Shown in pieces: positions 32,850 through 41,047 of a stretch of 64,000 bases of DNA; position 1 is the first letter of the stretch, and every line of letters starts with the position of its first letter. The notes under the pieces are model-generated. The model was not told the origin of the DNA. It made no database searches and saw only the letters and a program-made list of their open reading frames with translations. The DNA lies in the NCBI GenBank assembly GCA_910579455.1, contig CAJTUT010000006.1:5213-69212 (forward strand), in the 5' to 3' direction. The DNA comes from an uncultured Bacilli bacterium. GTDB taxonomy: Bacteria; Bacillota_I; Bacilli_A; RF39; UBA660. The position numbers and the translations under genes were made by a program.

Positions 32850-32952
32850 CAAATACCTCCGTTTCCTACTATAATATATGCAAAAATTCAAAAATGGTTA
32901 CAAAAAAAGACATATATATGCTACGAAAATGTCTTAAATATTTATAAAATTC

Positions 32953-33720
32953 CTACTCCTGATAGCCTTTTATTTTATCCTGATATTTTAAAAACAATTC
33001 ATACCCTTTTTTTATTGCTTCATGTATTGGATAATTTTTAACATAACCTCTTAATATATCTATAATTGATTCTTTTTCAATAAAAATCTTATAAAACATA
33101 GGATAAGATAATAAATCATCTGTATATTTTTTAAAATGGTCATTATTGATTAATGGATCTATCATAGCTTCACTTAGATACCATGCTATATGTGGAAAAT
33201 TAAATTCTTCCTCTTTATAATTGGGAAATATTTCTATCCATTTTTTAAAATAAATAAAATGACATAATTCATGGATTGCTATTCCCATTATTTCCTTTTT
33301 ATCACAGCCATAGTTGATAAGAAAGACTTTTTCTACTATATCTCTAGGACATACTGGAAGTAATCCTATCTCACAGGTTACTAACTTACAATCCCACTTA
33401 GTATCTAATATTTTTTCTAAAGAGGTCATTACATTATCATTTACTTGATCCCAAATAGATTGGCATTTTAAGCAATATTCAGAATCATTATGATTTTTTT
33501 CTAAAATAGGTCTTATTCTTTTATCAAGAGTCATATATATTTCTTCCATACTCATGTTTTCTCTTAGTTTATCATTTAATTCTGGAAATAGTTGAAGTGT
33601 AAGATGAACAAAATCATGGGGTCGATTCTTACTATTTTCTGGATTCAAATACCATACTAATTGTTTCATGTTTTCTTCAATATCAAAATTTTCAAACTTT
33701 ACCCTTGGAATCATCATCAT
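32953..33720 (-). CDS. HExxH zincin-like protein of unknown role
   Basis: The 255-aa protein carries one clear metalloprotease motif, AIHELCHFIYF (HExxH, near residues 149-159), and downstream an acidic candidate third ligand in LSEAMIDPLI (near 190). The N-terminal half has no motif I know, apart from EYCLKCQSIW near 82. There is no signal peptide or membrane helix, so it is probably cytoplasmic. The family is not recognised with confidence; standalone zincins of this size occur next to mobile or defence genes in Firmicutes. A GGGAG site precedes three consecutive ATGs, so the exact start is uncertain by one or two codons. Confidence 0.55.
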   Translation of the reverse strand: MMMIPRVKFENFDIEENMKQLVWYLNPENSKNRPHDFVHLTLQLFPELNDKLRENMSMEEIYMTLDKRIRPILEKNHNDSEYCLKCQSIWDQVNDNVMTSLEKILDTKWDCKLVTCEIGLLPVCPRDIVEKVFLINYGCDKKEIMGIAIHELCHFIYFKKWIEIFPNYKEEEFNFPHIAWYLSEAMIDPLINNDHFKKYTDDLLSYPMFYKIFIEKESIIDILRGYVKNYPIHEAIKKGYELFLKYQDKIKGYQE

Positions 33721-33807
33721 ACACTCCCTATAACTAAAACTTTATTTGCTTTCTATTTTTTATTTATTATAACATAATCTCTACCTCTATACTTAAAAAG
33801 AGCAAAA

Positions 33808-33829
33808 AAAGTCCATAAACTCGGACTTT
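33808..33829 (-). terminator. terminator after the YafQ-like toxin
   Basis: AAAGTCC (33808-33814), an 8-nt loop and GGACTTT (33823-33829) form a perfect stem. On the minus strand it continues into a T-run (TTTTGCTC). It lies about 105 bp downstream of the toxin stop. Confidence 0.6.
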
Positions 33830-33934
33830 TGAAACATTGAAATATGTAACTTTTAACGTCTTGTGAATTAACGTTCCTTATTTTATGGAAAAAGGAAGTA
33901 TTTGGTGGTTACCTGTTGTATACAAATTAGTATC

Positions 33935-34243
33935 TTACATATTAAATAAATCACTATGTCTACCTGTTGCAAAAAGCAATAATATCAATTCGTTATTTTC
34001 AATCTTATATATAAGTAAGCAATCAGGTTCAATATGACACTCATTACAATCCTTAAAGTTTTTATCATTAATCAGTTTATGATTTTTATATTTTGAATCA
34101 AGCTCTTGATTATTAGCAAGTTTTTCTACAACTTTTATTAACTTTTCTATATCTTTATTTTGCTTAATAACTTTTTTTAAATTTTTATTAAACCTAGATG
34201 TAGTTTTTACTTCGTATAAAGATTCTTCAACATTAATCTTCAT
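33935..34243 (-). CDS. YafQ/RelE-family mRNA interferase toxin
   Basis: The 102-aa protein matches the YafQ branch of RelE toxins, ribosome-dependent endoribonucleases. Visible features: TTSRFNKNLKKVIKQ near the N-terminus, LDSKYKNHKLI, the CHIEPDCLLIYKI core (family form CHIEPDWLLIYK, so the Trp is Cys here), and the end TGRHSDLF with the conserved catalytic His. The frame is intact. The start overlaps the intended end of the dinJ-like antitoxin by 11 nt. The N-terminus is about ten residues longer than usual and may start further in. With its antitoxin frameshifted the toxin may be weakened or silent. Confidence 0.83.
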   Translation of the reverse strand: MKINVEESLYEVKTTSRFNKNLKKVIKQNKDIEKLIKVVEKLANNQELDSKYKNHKLINDKNFKDCNECHIEPDCLLIYKIENNELILLLFATGRHSDLFNM

Positions 34244-34519
34244 TTATAATATCCTCAAACATTTTTCTAACATTATGGTAACCTGTTGCTTGTATTTTGC
34301 CGTTTAATATATCTTCGCCTTCTTGTAAGGATCCTAAAAGTTCCTTACTTGGTTTAGATTGCTAACTTCAAATGGTATACCATCTTTATTTATTAATTGT
34401 TTTATAGCCATATTAACAAAAGTGCTCATGTTTAAACCTAAATTTTTAAGAATTCCATTTGCAACTTCTTTATCACGGGTATCAACTTGAACACTAATGG
34501 CACTGGTTAATGTCTCCAT
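34233..34519 (-). pseudogene. DinJ/RelB-type antitoxin, frameshifted
   Basis: The reading frame starts METLTSAISVQVDTRDKEVA and has the ribbon-helix-helix part (GLNMSTFVNMAIKQLI). After FEVSN the frame is broken near 34356: the open frame ends after a few codons (61 aa). A shift of frame recovers the expected C-terminal toxin-binding part, KPSKELLGSLQEGEDILNG and then GYHNVRKMFEDIINED before a stop that overlaps the toxin start. One lost base explains the break. AGAGGTG precedes the ATG at 34519. The truncated form could still bind DNA but not neutralise toxin. Confidence 0.8.
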
Positions 34520-34720
34520 ATGTACACCTCTTTTCATATAAATATAATATCATATATCAAATATATATATATCAACATTTCAACGATATATTATCATGTA
34601 TTTAATGTTTATATTAATATTTTATAAAATAATACAAAATATATGCATTAATGTTGTCTATTAGTTGACTACTTGTTGACTATGAACCAAATTTAATGAG
34701 GTTCAGGCATATTCTTAGCC

Positions 34721-34758
34721 AAAGAAAAACCCTTATAACACTTATGTTTAAAGGGTTT
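34721..34758 (-). terminator. terminator of the rplM-rpsI operon
   Basis: AAACCCTT (34727-34734) and AAGGGTTT (34751-34758) form a stem with a 16-nt loop, followed on the minus strand by TTTTTCTTT. It lies 16 bp after the rpsI stop. Confidence 0.75.
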
Positions 34759-34774
34759 GAACAAACTTGATATC

Positions 34775-35200
34775 CTATCGTTTTGAAAATTGTGGTGCAC
34801 GACGTGCTTTCTTTAAACCTGGTTTTTTACGTTCTTTCTTACGAGCATCTCTCGTAATAAAACCATTTACTTTTAAGATTTTTCTAAAACTATCTGGAGC
34901 CTCACTTGAATTATTACTATCAGACTCTAATAGTGCACGTGTAATTCCTAATCTTGTAGCACCTGCTTGACCAGAAAGACCTCCACCTTTTACTTTTACA
35001 TCGATATCAAACATATCTTTAGTTTTAGTTACCTCTAATGGTTGACATAAATCTAGAACTAATAATTTATTAGGAAAATATTCATACACATCATGACCAT
35101 TGATTGTAATTTTTCCTTTTCCTGGTGTTAAAGTAACACGAGCTACACTCGTTTTTCTACGTCCAGTACCAGTATATACATTTTTTACTTTATTTGCCAT
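34775..35200 (-). CDS. rpsI: ribosomal protein S9
   Basis: This small-subunit head protein reaches the P-site tRNA with its C-terminal tail. Its 141 aa are close to the usual 130; the extra is at the N-terminus (MANKVKNVY). TGRRKTSVARV is the S9 N-terminal signature, with GGGLSGQAGATRLGITRAL in the middle. The tail KKARRAPQFSKR ends in the expected S-K-R. It lies 12 bp after rplM in the conserved rplM-rpsI pair and ends at the terminator 34721-34758. Confidence 0.97.
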   Translation of the reverse strand: MANKVKNVYTGTGRRKTSVARVTLTPGKGKITINGHDVYEYFPNKLLVLDLCQPLEVTKTKDMFDIDVKVKGGGLSGQAGATRLGITRALLESDSNNSSEAPDSFRKILKVNGFITRDARKKERKKPGLKKARRAPQFSKR

Positions 35201-35212
35201 ACATTTACCCTC

Positions 35213-35644
35213 CTACTTAACCTCAAGCACTTCAGGTTTTTGTGCTTGATGCTTATGTTCACTACCTACATAAACGAATAATTTTTTATACATTTGACGT
35301 CCTAATCTATTATGAGGTAACATTCCTTTTACTGATCGCTCTACCATTTCAACTGGATATCTTTCTCTCATGACCTTAGCAGTTCTTTCTCTAAGTCCAC
35401 CCTGATACATAGAGTGATTATAATAAATTTTCTTTTCTTCTTTATTCCCTGTTAATTTTACTTTTTCCGCATTAACAATAATAATATTATCTCCGCAATC
35501 AATATGTGGTGTAAATGTAGGTTTATTTTTTCCTCTTAAATAAGTTGCTGCTAAAGAAGCGACCCTACCTAAAGATTTTCCTTCAGCATCAATCACATAC
35601 CATTTGCGTTCTACTGTCTCTTTTTTTTGCATAAAACTTTTCAT
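35213..35644 (-). CDS. rplM: ribosomal protein L13
   Basis: This 143-aa large-subunit protein acts early in 50S assembly. Family features are KWYVIDAEGKSLGRVAS near residues 14-28, the GDNIIIVNAEKVKLTG segment, and VKGMLPHNRLGRQMYKKLFVY near 105-125. AAAGGAGAG stands before the ATG. The operon with rpsI has its own promoter (35718-35746), and its leader carries a structure like the known L13 leader, so autoregulation by L13 is likely. Confidence 0.97.
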   Translation of the reverse strand: MKSFMQKKETVERKWYVIDAEGKSLGRVASLAATYLRGKNKPTFTPHIDCGDNIIIVNAEKVKLTGNKEEKKIYYNHSMYQGGLRERTAKVMRERYPVEMVERSVKGMLPHNRLGRQMYKKLFVYVGSEHKHQAQKPEVLEVK

Positions 35645-35712
35645 ATTCTCTCTCCTTTACTTAAATCAAGCTTCCCACCGCCTAATTTATGTGGGGATAT
35701 AAAATGTACCGA
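35645..35712 (-). promoter_or_regulatory. probable L13 leader (autoregulatory 5' UTR)
   Basis: The leader between the rplM promoter and its start contains, on the minus strand, a stem with CCCCAC pairing to GTGGG (about 35676-35694), preceded by a GTACATTTTATAT segment and followed by GAAGCTTG. Firmicutes L13 leaders share this AGGCGGTGGGAAGC-like element. A covariance-model search would settle it. Confidence 0.55.
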
Positions 35713-35717
35713 TTATG

Positions 35718-35746
35718 ATTATACTAAAAAAAGTATTAAAAATCAA
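35718..35746 (-). promoter_or_regulatory. promoter of rplM-rpsI
   Basis: On the minus strand TTGATT (35741-35746) and TATAAT (35718-35723) are separated by 17 bp. Transcription would begin just before the L13-leader-like structure. Confidence 0.7.
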
Positions 35747-35818
35747 TACTTTTCCCTATATTTTTCTAATTTAACTATATTCATCGATTAAGAAAATTAT
35801 TTACATTATCTATCTATT

Positions 35819-36367
35819 TTAGATTCTAAATAAATAATTAGATAATTCATCATAACATTCATCTCTAGGTACCAATAAATTCTCTTCTCTCATTCGGTTT
35901 AATTCATTAATACTTACAAATTTAATATCTTGAACTTCACTTTCTTGAAATCTAATATTCTCAGTTCTAAGTCCCGATTGTCTTAGAATAAAAAAGTCAT
36001 AAAACTGTCTATCATAATGATCTTTATTGACCTGTTCTTCTTTGCGATAGGAGAACATAAATCGGAAGTCTTTCACTTCCACACTGTATCCTAAACTAAC
36101 ACTTACCTCTTCTGATATTTCTCTAGTAGCGGCAGTTAAAGAGTCTTGTCCGGAAGATAAATGGCCAGTTACAGAAATATCCCACATTCCAGGGTTTTTA
36201 TCTTTATTATCACTTCGTTGTTGAATTAAAATTTCATTTCTTTCATTGATAATTGCAACCACAATAATTCTATGCCATAATCCTCTTTTATGAACCTCCT
36301 TTCTAGATAATACTTCTCCTGTTTTAATTCCATTCCCATCTAATACATCAAGCAATTCCTCTTTCAC
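35819..36367 (-). CDS. Nudix hydrolase, isopentenyl-diphosphate isomerase-like subgroup
   Basis: The 182-aa protein has a full Nudix box, GHLSSGQDSLTAATREISEE (G-x5-E variant with the REx2EE core) at about residues 67-88. The N-terminal LLDVLDGNGIKTGEVLSRKEVHKRGLWHR and the WDISVTGHL segment are typical of the YfcD/IDI-like Nudix group. The C-terminal FQESEVQDIKFVSINEL is homologous to the tail of the PPC/Nudix chimera near the left end of the window. Substrate unknown. It sits between rplM and the kinase-like gene and reads with the same strand. Confidence 0.87.
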   Translation of the reverse strand: MKEELLDVLDGNGIKTGEVLSRKEVHKRGLWHRIIVVAIINERNEILIQQRSDNKDKNPGMWDISVTGHLSSGQDSLTAATREISEEVSVSLGYSVEVKDFRFMFSYRKEEQVNKDHYDRQFYDFFILRQSGLRTENIRFQESEVQDIKFVSINELNRMREENLLVPRDECYDELSNYLFRI

Positions 36368-36418
36368 TTAATACCCTTCTTTCGTTTTTATTATATAATA
36401 CTTTTATAGAAAAATAAA

Positions 36419-37102
36419 CTATATTTTTGTTTTAAGCCTCTTGATATATTGTAAAAAATTTTCATTCTTACTCATAGTACTTTCTACATACTCTCCCATA
36501 GTTTTACATTGTGATTCTCTATAATTTGTTTCTAATTGTCTTAGCATAGGATGTTTTGCGAATCCTAAAGCATAATCGGGATAAAAACTGTAAGTAATCA
36601 TTTCTCCCAAAATAAAGGAATTAAAGACACTTTGATTATAGTTTCTAATTTCCGAAATCTTTTTAGAAGAACAAAATTCATATCTGCCAGCATCCACAAA
36701 TCTAAATATCCCATCAAACATAAAATTTTTTCTAATCCAATCATGAACCATAACATAATGTCTTGATAATAAGTCTAGTTCTTTTTCCACCTGATAAATT
36801 TCCTCTAGAAATTTATCCATAATCATTATATATATGTCGCTTTGTTCTATGATTAATTCAGTAGTATAACAATGTAATGTTCCATATAAATCCGTAAATG
36901 CATCATCTGGTAATAGAATTCTTTTTGTCTTAATATTTTGTAAGTGCTGACACTCCCTAAGAGTAAGATCCTTTACATTAGGATGGATTACTTTTAATGC
37001 CCTATTATGATATCTATAAATTTTCCCCTGTGTTCCATATCCTATCTTTTTTAATAAAAAGGGATATATTGTTACTTTTTTTCCTTTCAAATAAAGTCTC
37101 AT
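36419..37102 (-). CDS. divergent protein-kinase-fold protein
   Basis: The 227-aa protein keeps a recognisable kinase N-lobe: LKKIGYGTQGKIYRY (Gly-rich loop) near 18-32, then RALKVIHP with the ATP-site Lys near 40, and LRECQHLQNI giving an alpha-C Glu. The C-lobe has VMVHDWIRKNFMF (HD...KN, in place of HRDxxxxN) near 140 and RFVDAGRYEF where DFG would be (DAG). It might therefore bind ATP and be weakly active or a pseudokinase. The gene is inserted between truA and the rplM region. ATG 37102 fits AGGTAGGTG better than GTG 37111. No partner is evident. Confidence 0.6.
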   Translation of the reverse strand: MRLYLKGKKVTIYPFLLKKIGYGTQGKIYRYHNRALKVIHPNVKDLTLRECQHLQNIKTKRILLPDDAFTDLYGTLHCYTTELIIEQSDIYIMIMDKFLEEIYQVEKELDLLSRHYVMVHDWIRKNFMFDGIFRFVDAGRYEFCSSKKISEIRNYNQSVFNSFILGEMITYSFYPDYALGFAKHPMLRQLETNYRESQCKTMGEYVESTMSKNENFLQYIKRLKTKI

Positions 37103-37117
37103 TTCATGCACCTACCT

Positions 37118-37855
37118 CTATTTATATTCAACCCTCACTAAATATAATCCCTCAGCCTTAGCAGTTACCCCTGTTTTTTCTCTATTCTTACTTTCTAAAA
37201 TTTCCTTTAATTCCTTTCTATCTATTTTTCCTTCACCTAGTTTAATTAAAATTCCCACCATATTTCTTATCTGATATCTTAAAAAACCATTTCCCTTAAA
37301 AATAAAAACATATTTATCTTTAGAAACCTTTTTAATGGATGCCCTTGTAATTTTCCTAACACAATTTTTTTTATCTTTATTTTCTGTTACAAAAGCTCTA
37401 AAATCATGAACTCCTAAAAATATCTTAATTGCTTTTTTCATTTTTTTAATATCTAATTTATAATTATACTGAAAAACATAATTTCTTTCTATTGGATTAT
37501 ATTCACCCAGGTTTATAAAATAACGATATTCTTTTGACTTTGCTGAGTATCTAGCATGAAATTCATTAGAAACCTTCTCTACTTTGACAATATGAATATC
37601 GTTAGGTAAATTACTATTTAGAGCCCGTTTTAATTTCTTTGAGGTAATATCAATATCTAAGTCAACATGAGCACATTGTCCCAAGGCATGAACCTTTTTA
37701 TCTGTTCTACCAGATGATTGTAATATTCTTTTTTTATTATTATTTACCTTTTTAATCGCCATTTCTAAGGTTTCTTGAATAGTTGGAAAATTCGGTTGTG
37801 CTTGATACCCACAATAATTCGTTCCATCATAAGAAATAGTTAATAAATATCTCAT
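37118..37855 (-). CDS. truA: tRNA pseudouridine(38-40) synthase TruA
   Basis: The 245-aa enzyme isomerises uridines 38-40 in the tRNA anticodon stem. The catalytic Asp is Asp52 in SSGRTDKKVHALGQ. The FHARYSAKSKEYRY segment near 100 and the FLRYQIRNMVGILI segment near 200 are TruA hallmarks. In Firmicutes truA normally follows the ecfA1-ecfA2-ecfT genes after rplQ; here it follows the two EcfA-like genes directly. ATG 37855 is preferred to GTG 37864. The two genes are separated by only 9 bp. Confidence 0.96.
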   Translation of the reverse strand: MRYLLTISYDGTNYCGYQAQPNFPTIQETLEMAIKKVNNNKKRILQSSGRTDKKVHALGQCAHVDLDIDITSKKLKRALNSNLPNDIHIVKVEKVSNEFHARYSAKSKEYRYFINLGEYNPIERNYVFQYNYKLDIKKMKKAIKIFLGVHDFRAFVTENKDKKNCVRKITRASIKKVSKDKYVFIFKGNGFLRYQIRNMVGILIKLGEGKIDRKELKEILESKNREKTGVTAKAEGLYLVRVEYK

Positions 37856-37864
37856 CTTCCTCAC

Positions 37865-38626
37865 CTAAACTTTCTTATAAATATCTTTAATCAAGTCGCG
37901 AGAGTCTTTATAATAATTTAATTTTACATTTTTTAAAATATTCGCTTGATAGCTAAATAAAACAATCTCTGGAACCTCAATTCCCTGAGTTAGTAAAAAT
38001 TTTATATTATCACAAAATAACCTTTCTGTAGAACCCTCCAATAGTTTTTTCTTACCCTGAATAATGATTGTTTCTGTTGTATATTTATAAATGAGATCTG
38101 ATTTCTTACTACACAAGATTATAGTTTTTTGATACTTTTCAATCAATTGGGTAAATAAATTACATATTTTTTTTCTAAATTTAGTATCGAAAGGCTCCAA
38201 AAAAGAATCAAAAATAATAATGTCTGGGTTAGATAAAAGTGCTGCTGCAAATTGAAGTAGTTTTTTCTCACAATTAGATAAATCAATCATTCTTTTACTT
38301 AAGCTTAATGATTTTAGACCAACAATACCAAGAGAATCTTTTATCTTTTTTTGGTAATCCTTTAACCCCAGGTGTTTTTCCATAATATGATGCCTCATAT
38401 ATTGATAGACATCAAAACATAAAAGATGAGATTCTATTTGCTTTGGGACAATTTCTATACCATTTAAATATCTTCTTTTTTCTAACTGTGTCAATCTTAC
38501 CCCATTTATAGATATAGTTTTATTACTAAAGAACAAATCCTGAAAAAAGTTAAGGAAAAATTCATCCTGATCTAAAATGCCTAAAATACTAGGCTTTAAT
38601 ATAAAACTACCAATTTTTACTTCCAT
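37865..38626 (-). CDS. degenerate EcfA2-like ABC ATPase, Walker motifs lost
   Basis: Position and the C-lobe pattern identify this 253-aa protein as a relic or repurposed EcfA2. LSNCEKKLLQFAAALLSNPDIIIFDSFLEPFD aligns with the ABC signature-Walker B-D-loop block (LSGGQkRRVAiAgiLa.eP.ilILDEPtaGLD), but the signature is LSNCE and the Walker B Glu is Ser. In the N-lobe GILDQDEFFLNFFQDLF stands where the Walker A GxxGxGKST should be, so ATP hydrolysis is very unlikely. It overlaps the preceding EcfA1-like gene by 10 nt and precedes truA. The reading frame is intact and well formed, arguing for a retained role. Confidence 0.68.
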   Translation of the reverse strand: MEVKIGSFILKPSILGILDQDEFFLNFFQDLFFSNKTISINGVRLTQLEKRRYLNGIEIVPKQIESHLLCFDVYQYMRHHIMEKHLGLKDYQKKIKDSLGIVGLKSLSLSKRMIDLSNCEKKLLQFAAALLSNPDIIIFDSFLEPFDTKFRKKICNLFTQLIEKYQKTIILCSKKSDLIYKYTTETIIIQGKKKLLEGSTERLFCDNIKFLLTQGIEVPEIVLFSYQANILKNVKLNYYKDSRDLIKDIYKKV

Positions 38627-39402
38627 AATTTTTGAACCATCCCATTCATATCTAGTTCGATATCTTCCAATAGATTATAATACTGTAATTTTAATGACAA
38701 GTCTACCATAAAAGGTAAATCAAGTCCTAATTTATTAATAATACTATCCTTCCGTAATACCTCCATCGTTTTCCCACTTAAAATTAATTTTCCCTTATGG
38801 AAAAGATGAAGATAATCACTATAAAGACAAGAAGATAAGTCATTGCTCGAAATAATAACTGTTAAATTCTTTATTTTTTTTAATAGCACCATAAACTCTT
38901 CTTGCTTCTTTTTTGTAATATAAGTAAAAATATTTCCCAATAACAAAATTTTAGGTTTTTTTACTAATTGGAGAGCAACTAATAATTTCAGTTTTTCATA
39001 GTCATTAAGAGCCAAAGTACTCTTTTCTACTTCCTCTTTTAATTGTAAAAGTGTAACTACCTCCTGATATCTTTTCAAATGCTCTTTTCTATCAAAATTC
39101 AATCGATCCAGTTGATATAAAATTTCCTGTTTAACTATGGTAAATGAAAATTCTTTATCTAATGTTAACACTTCTCCTACCATTTTACTAAACTCATAAC
39201 AACTCATGGTATTGATATCCTTTCCTTGATAAAATACCTGATTAGAAGAAATAATATCTCCATTTAAAATTTTCATAAGTGTACTCTTACCACAATTATT
39301 AGAACCTGATATATAATGAATACTATTTTCATAAAAGGTGAGACTAATATTATCTAAAATACTATTATAACTTAATTGCTTCACTTTTACAGTCTCTTTC
39401 AT
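38617..39402 (-). CDS. EcfA1-like ABC ATPase with degenerate Walker B
   Basis: The 261-aa protein begins KQLSYNSILDNISLTFYENS, the opening of EcfA-type ABC ATPases, and keeps a Walker A, GSNNCGKSTL, near 33-42. The Q-loop and signature region are weak (ALNDYEKLKLLVALQLVKKPKILLLGN), and the Walker B catalytic Glu is missing (LLLGN instead of LLDEP). It may bind but not hydrolyse ATP. Gene order rplQ ... this ... EcfA2-like, truA is the ancestral rplQ-ecfA1-ecfA2-ecfT-truA order of Firmicutes without ecfT. ATG 39402, after AGGAG, is preferred over GTG 39411. Confidence 0.7.
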   Translation of the reverse strand: MKETVKVKQLSYNSILDNISLTFYENSIHYISGSNNCGKSTLMKILNGDIISSNQVFYQGKDINTMSCYEFSKMVGEVLTLDKEFSFTIVKQEILYQLDRLNFDRKEHLKRYQEVVTLLQLKEEVEKSTLALNDYEKLKLLVALQLVKKPKILLLGNIFTYITKKKQEEFMVLLKKIKNLTVIISSNDLSSCLYSDYLHLFHKGKLILSGKTMEVLRKDSIINKLGLDLPFMVDLSLKLQYYNLLEDIELDMNGMVQKLWK

Positions 39403-39432
39403 TTTACTCACTCCTAGAATTTAAAAGTTAAC

Positions 39433-40194
39433 TTATTTCGTTAACTTTTTCTTTTGAAATTTATATGTCATTCTTAGGATAAACTTATCGGATACAAACC
39501 TAGAGAAGAACTTAGCTAATTTCATTTTTATCCCTGGAATAATAATCATTCTTTCCTTCCCTATCATTTGATCAATCGCATATTTAGCAACAAACTTACT
39601 AGGCAATGGTTTAGATGAAAAATCCACATTTGCTACCCGATTAAAATTAGTTTCCACAGGTCCAGGACAAAGAGCAGAAACCACAACCCTACTCTTCTTT
39701 CGCTTCAATTCATAATGAATGGCCTGAGTTAGTGACAATACATAAGATTTAGTAGCATAGTAAGTACTAAGTAATGGTCCACCTTTCATAAAACCTGCTG
39801 CTGAGGCTACATTTAAAATATATCCTGAGTTATGTCTCATCATATTTTTTAAGGCAAATTTAGTTAAAATATGAACCGCCTTAATATTTGTATGAATCAT
39901 TTCTATATCTTTTGATAACTCTGTTTGTGTAAACTCTCCAAAATCTCCAAAACCTGCATTATTAATAAGCATATCGATTCGCTCATTTTTCATCAATACA
40001 CATAATTCCTTTACCTTTTGCTCACTACTTAAGTCCATTACAATAATGGTAGATTTTGTTGGTAATGTCTGTTGAACTTCTTCTAATTTTTCTTTCGATC
40101 TTGCCACTAAAATTAATTCATATTTTTTTGATGCAAGATATTTAGCAATATCTAGTCCTATTCCACTGGATGCACCCGTAATTAAAGCTTTCAT
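39433..40194 (-). CDS. SDR-family oxidoreductase (YqjQ/DltE-like)
   Basis: The 253-aa protein is a classical SDR with intact motifs: ITGASSGIG near 4-12, LINNAGFGDFG near 81-91, active-site Ser in NVASAAGFM near 134, and the YATKSYV site (YxxxK) near 148-154. It is closest in style to the DltE/YqjQ group of short-chain dehydrogenases (KALITGASSGIGLDIA). Substrate unknown. The gene lies 22 bp before the EcfA1-like gene and is not part of the usual ribosomal-ECF order, so it was inserted there. Confidence 0.88.
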   Translation of the reverse strand: MKALITGASSGIGLDIAKYLASKKYELILVARSKEKLEEVQQTLPTKSTIIVMDLSSEQKVKELCVLMKNERIDMLINNAGFGDFGEFTQTELSKDIEMIHTNIKAVHILTKFALKNMMRHNSGYILNVASAAGFMKGGPLLSTYYATKSYVLSLTQAIHYELKRKKSRVVVSALCPGPVETNFNRVANVDFSSKPLPSKFVAKYAIDQMIGKERMIIIPGIKMKLAKFFSRFVSDKFILRMTYKFQKKKLTK

Positions 40195-40346
40195 TACAAC
40201 ACCTCGCTATCGCTATTATACCAAAATATTGACAAAATTCCTAGTAATACAAATTAAAAATCAGAATACTCTAAGATTTAATAATCAATTATCCCCCTTG
40301 CTAGGAACCTTCATTTCCTCATTTATTATTTTACTTTAATAGCAGA

Positions 40347-41045
40347 TTAATAAAAAAATATTTGATTAATAATGGGAACTATTATTGTTGTAATTACCCC
40401 AGTAGCAATGATTGATAATCCACTCATAGCTCCCTGAACTTCTCCTAATTCTAAAGCAGTAGTAGTACCAGAACCATGTGCAGAAGTACCACAAGCAACA
40501 CCTTGGGCAATCTCGTTCTTAATGTGTACAAATTTAAATACTACAGGGGCAATCACTGCTCCTATAATTCCCGATAATATTACTGCAAAAATAGTAATAG
40601 ATGAAACTCCTCCTAATTCTTCAGTTAGAGCAACAGCAATTGGAGCAGTTATAGATTTAGAAAGCAAGGAAGTTCCTAATCTATTTTCAATTTTAAATAA
40701 CCACGCAAATAAAACAATTACAGTGGCGTTAGCAATGACACCTGCTACTATGCCTAATAAAACACCAATAATATTTTTCCTTAATACTTTTATTTGTCTG
40801 TATAAAGGTACTGCCAAACAAACAGTAGTTGGAGTTAAAAAATATGAAATATATTTAGCACCTATAGTATATGTTTCATAGTCAATATTAAAAATCAATA
40901 ATATAGCCACCACTACTATTGTCGTAACTAATATAGGATTGAATAGGGCTATTTTAGATTTGTTTTTCAAAAGATCTGCAAAATAATATATTAATATCGT
41001 TAATACAAATCCGAAATAATTTGTTTGTTGTAAAAAATCATTCAT
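40347..41045 (-). CDS. lrgB: LrgB-family membrane protein (antiholin-like)
   Basis: The 232-aa polytopic protein belongs to the LrgB/CidB family. The C-terminal part is most telling: ITAPIAVALTEELGG near 128-142, and GVACGTSAHGSGTTTALELGEVQGAMSGL near 178-206, the family's invariant block. About seven membrane helices are present. LrgA/LrgB modulate murein hydrolase activity and, in some species, transport pyruvate or glycolate. It follows lrgA with a 2-bp gap, so the two are one operon. Confidence 0.93.
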   Translation of the reverse strand: MNDFLQQTNYFGFVLTILIYYFADLLKNKSKIALFNPILVTTIVVVAILLIFNIDYETYTIGAKYISYFLTPTTVCLAVPLYRQIKVLRKNIIGVLLGIVAGVIANATVIVLFAWLFKIENRLGTSLLSKSITAPIAVALTEELGGVSSITIFAVILSGIIGAVIAPVVFKFVHIKNEIAQGVACGTSAHGSGTTTALELGEVQGAMSGLSIIATGVITTIIVPIINQIFFY

Positions 41046-41047
41046 TC

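Noticed and set aside
34544..34720. Possible origin or CRISPR-like repeats in the AT-rich spacer
   Set aside because: Only simple ATAT tracts; no regularly spaced repeats or DnaA-box cluster.
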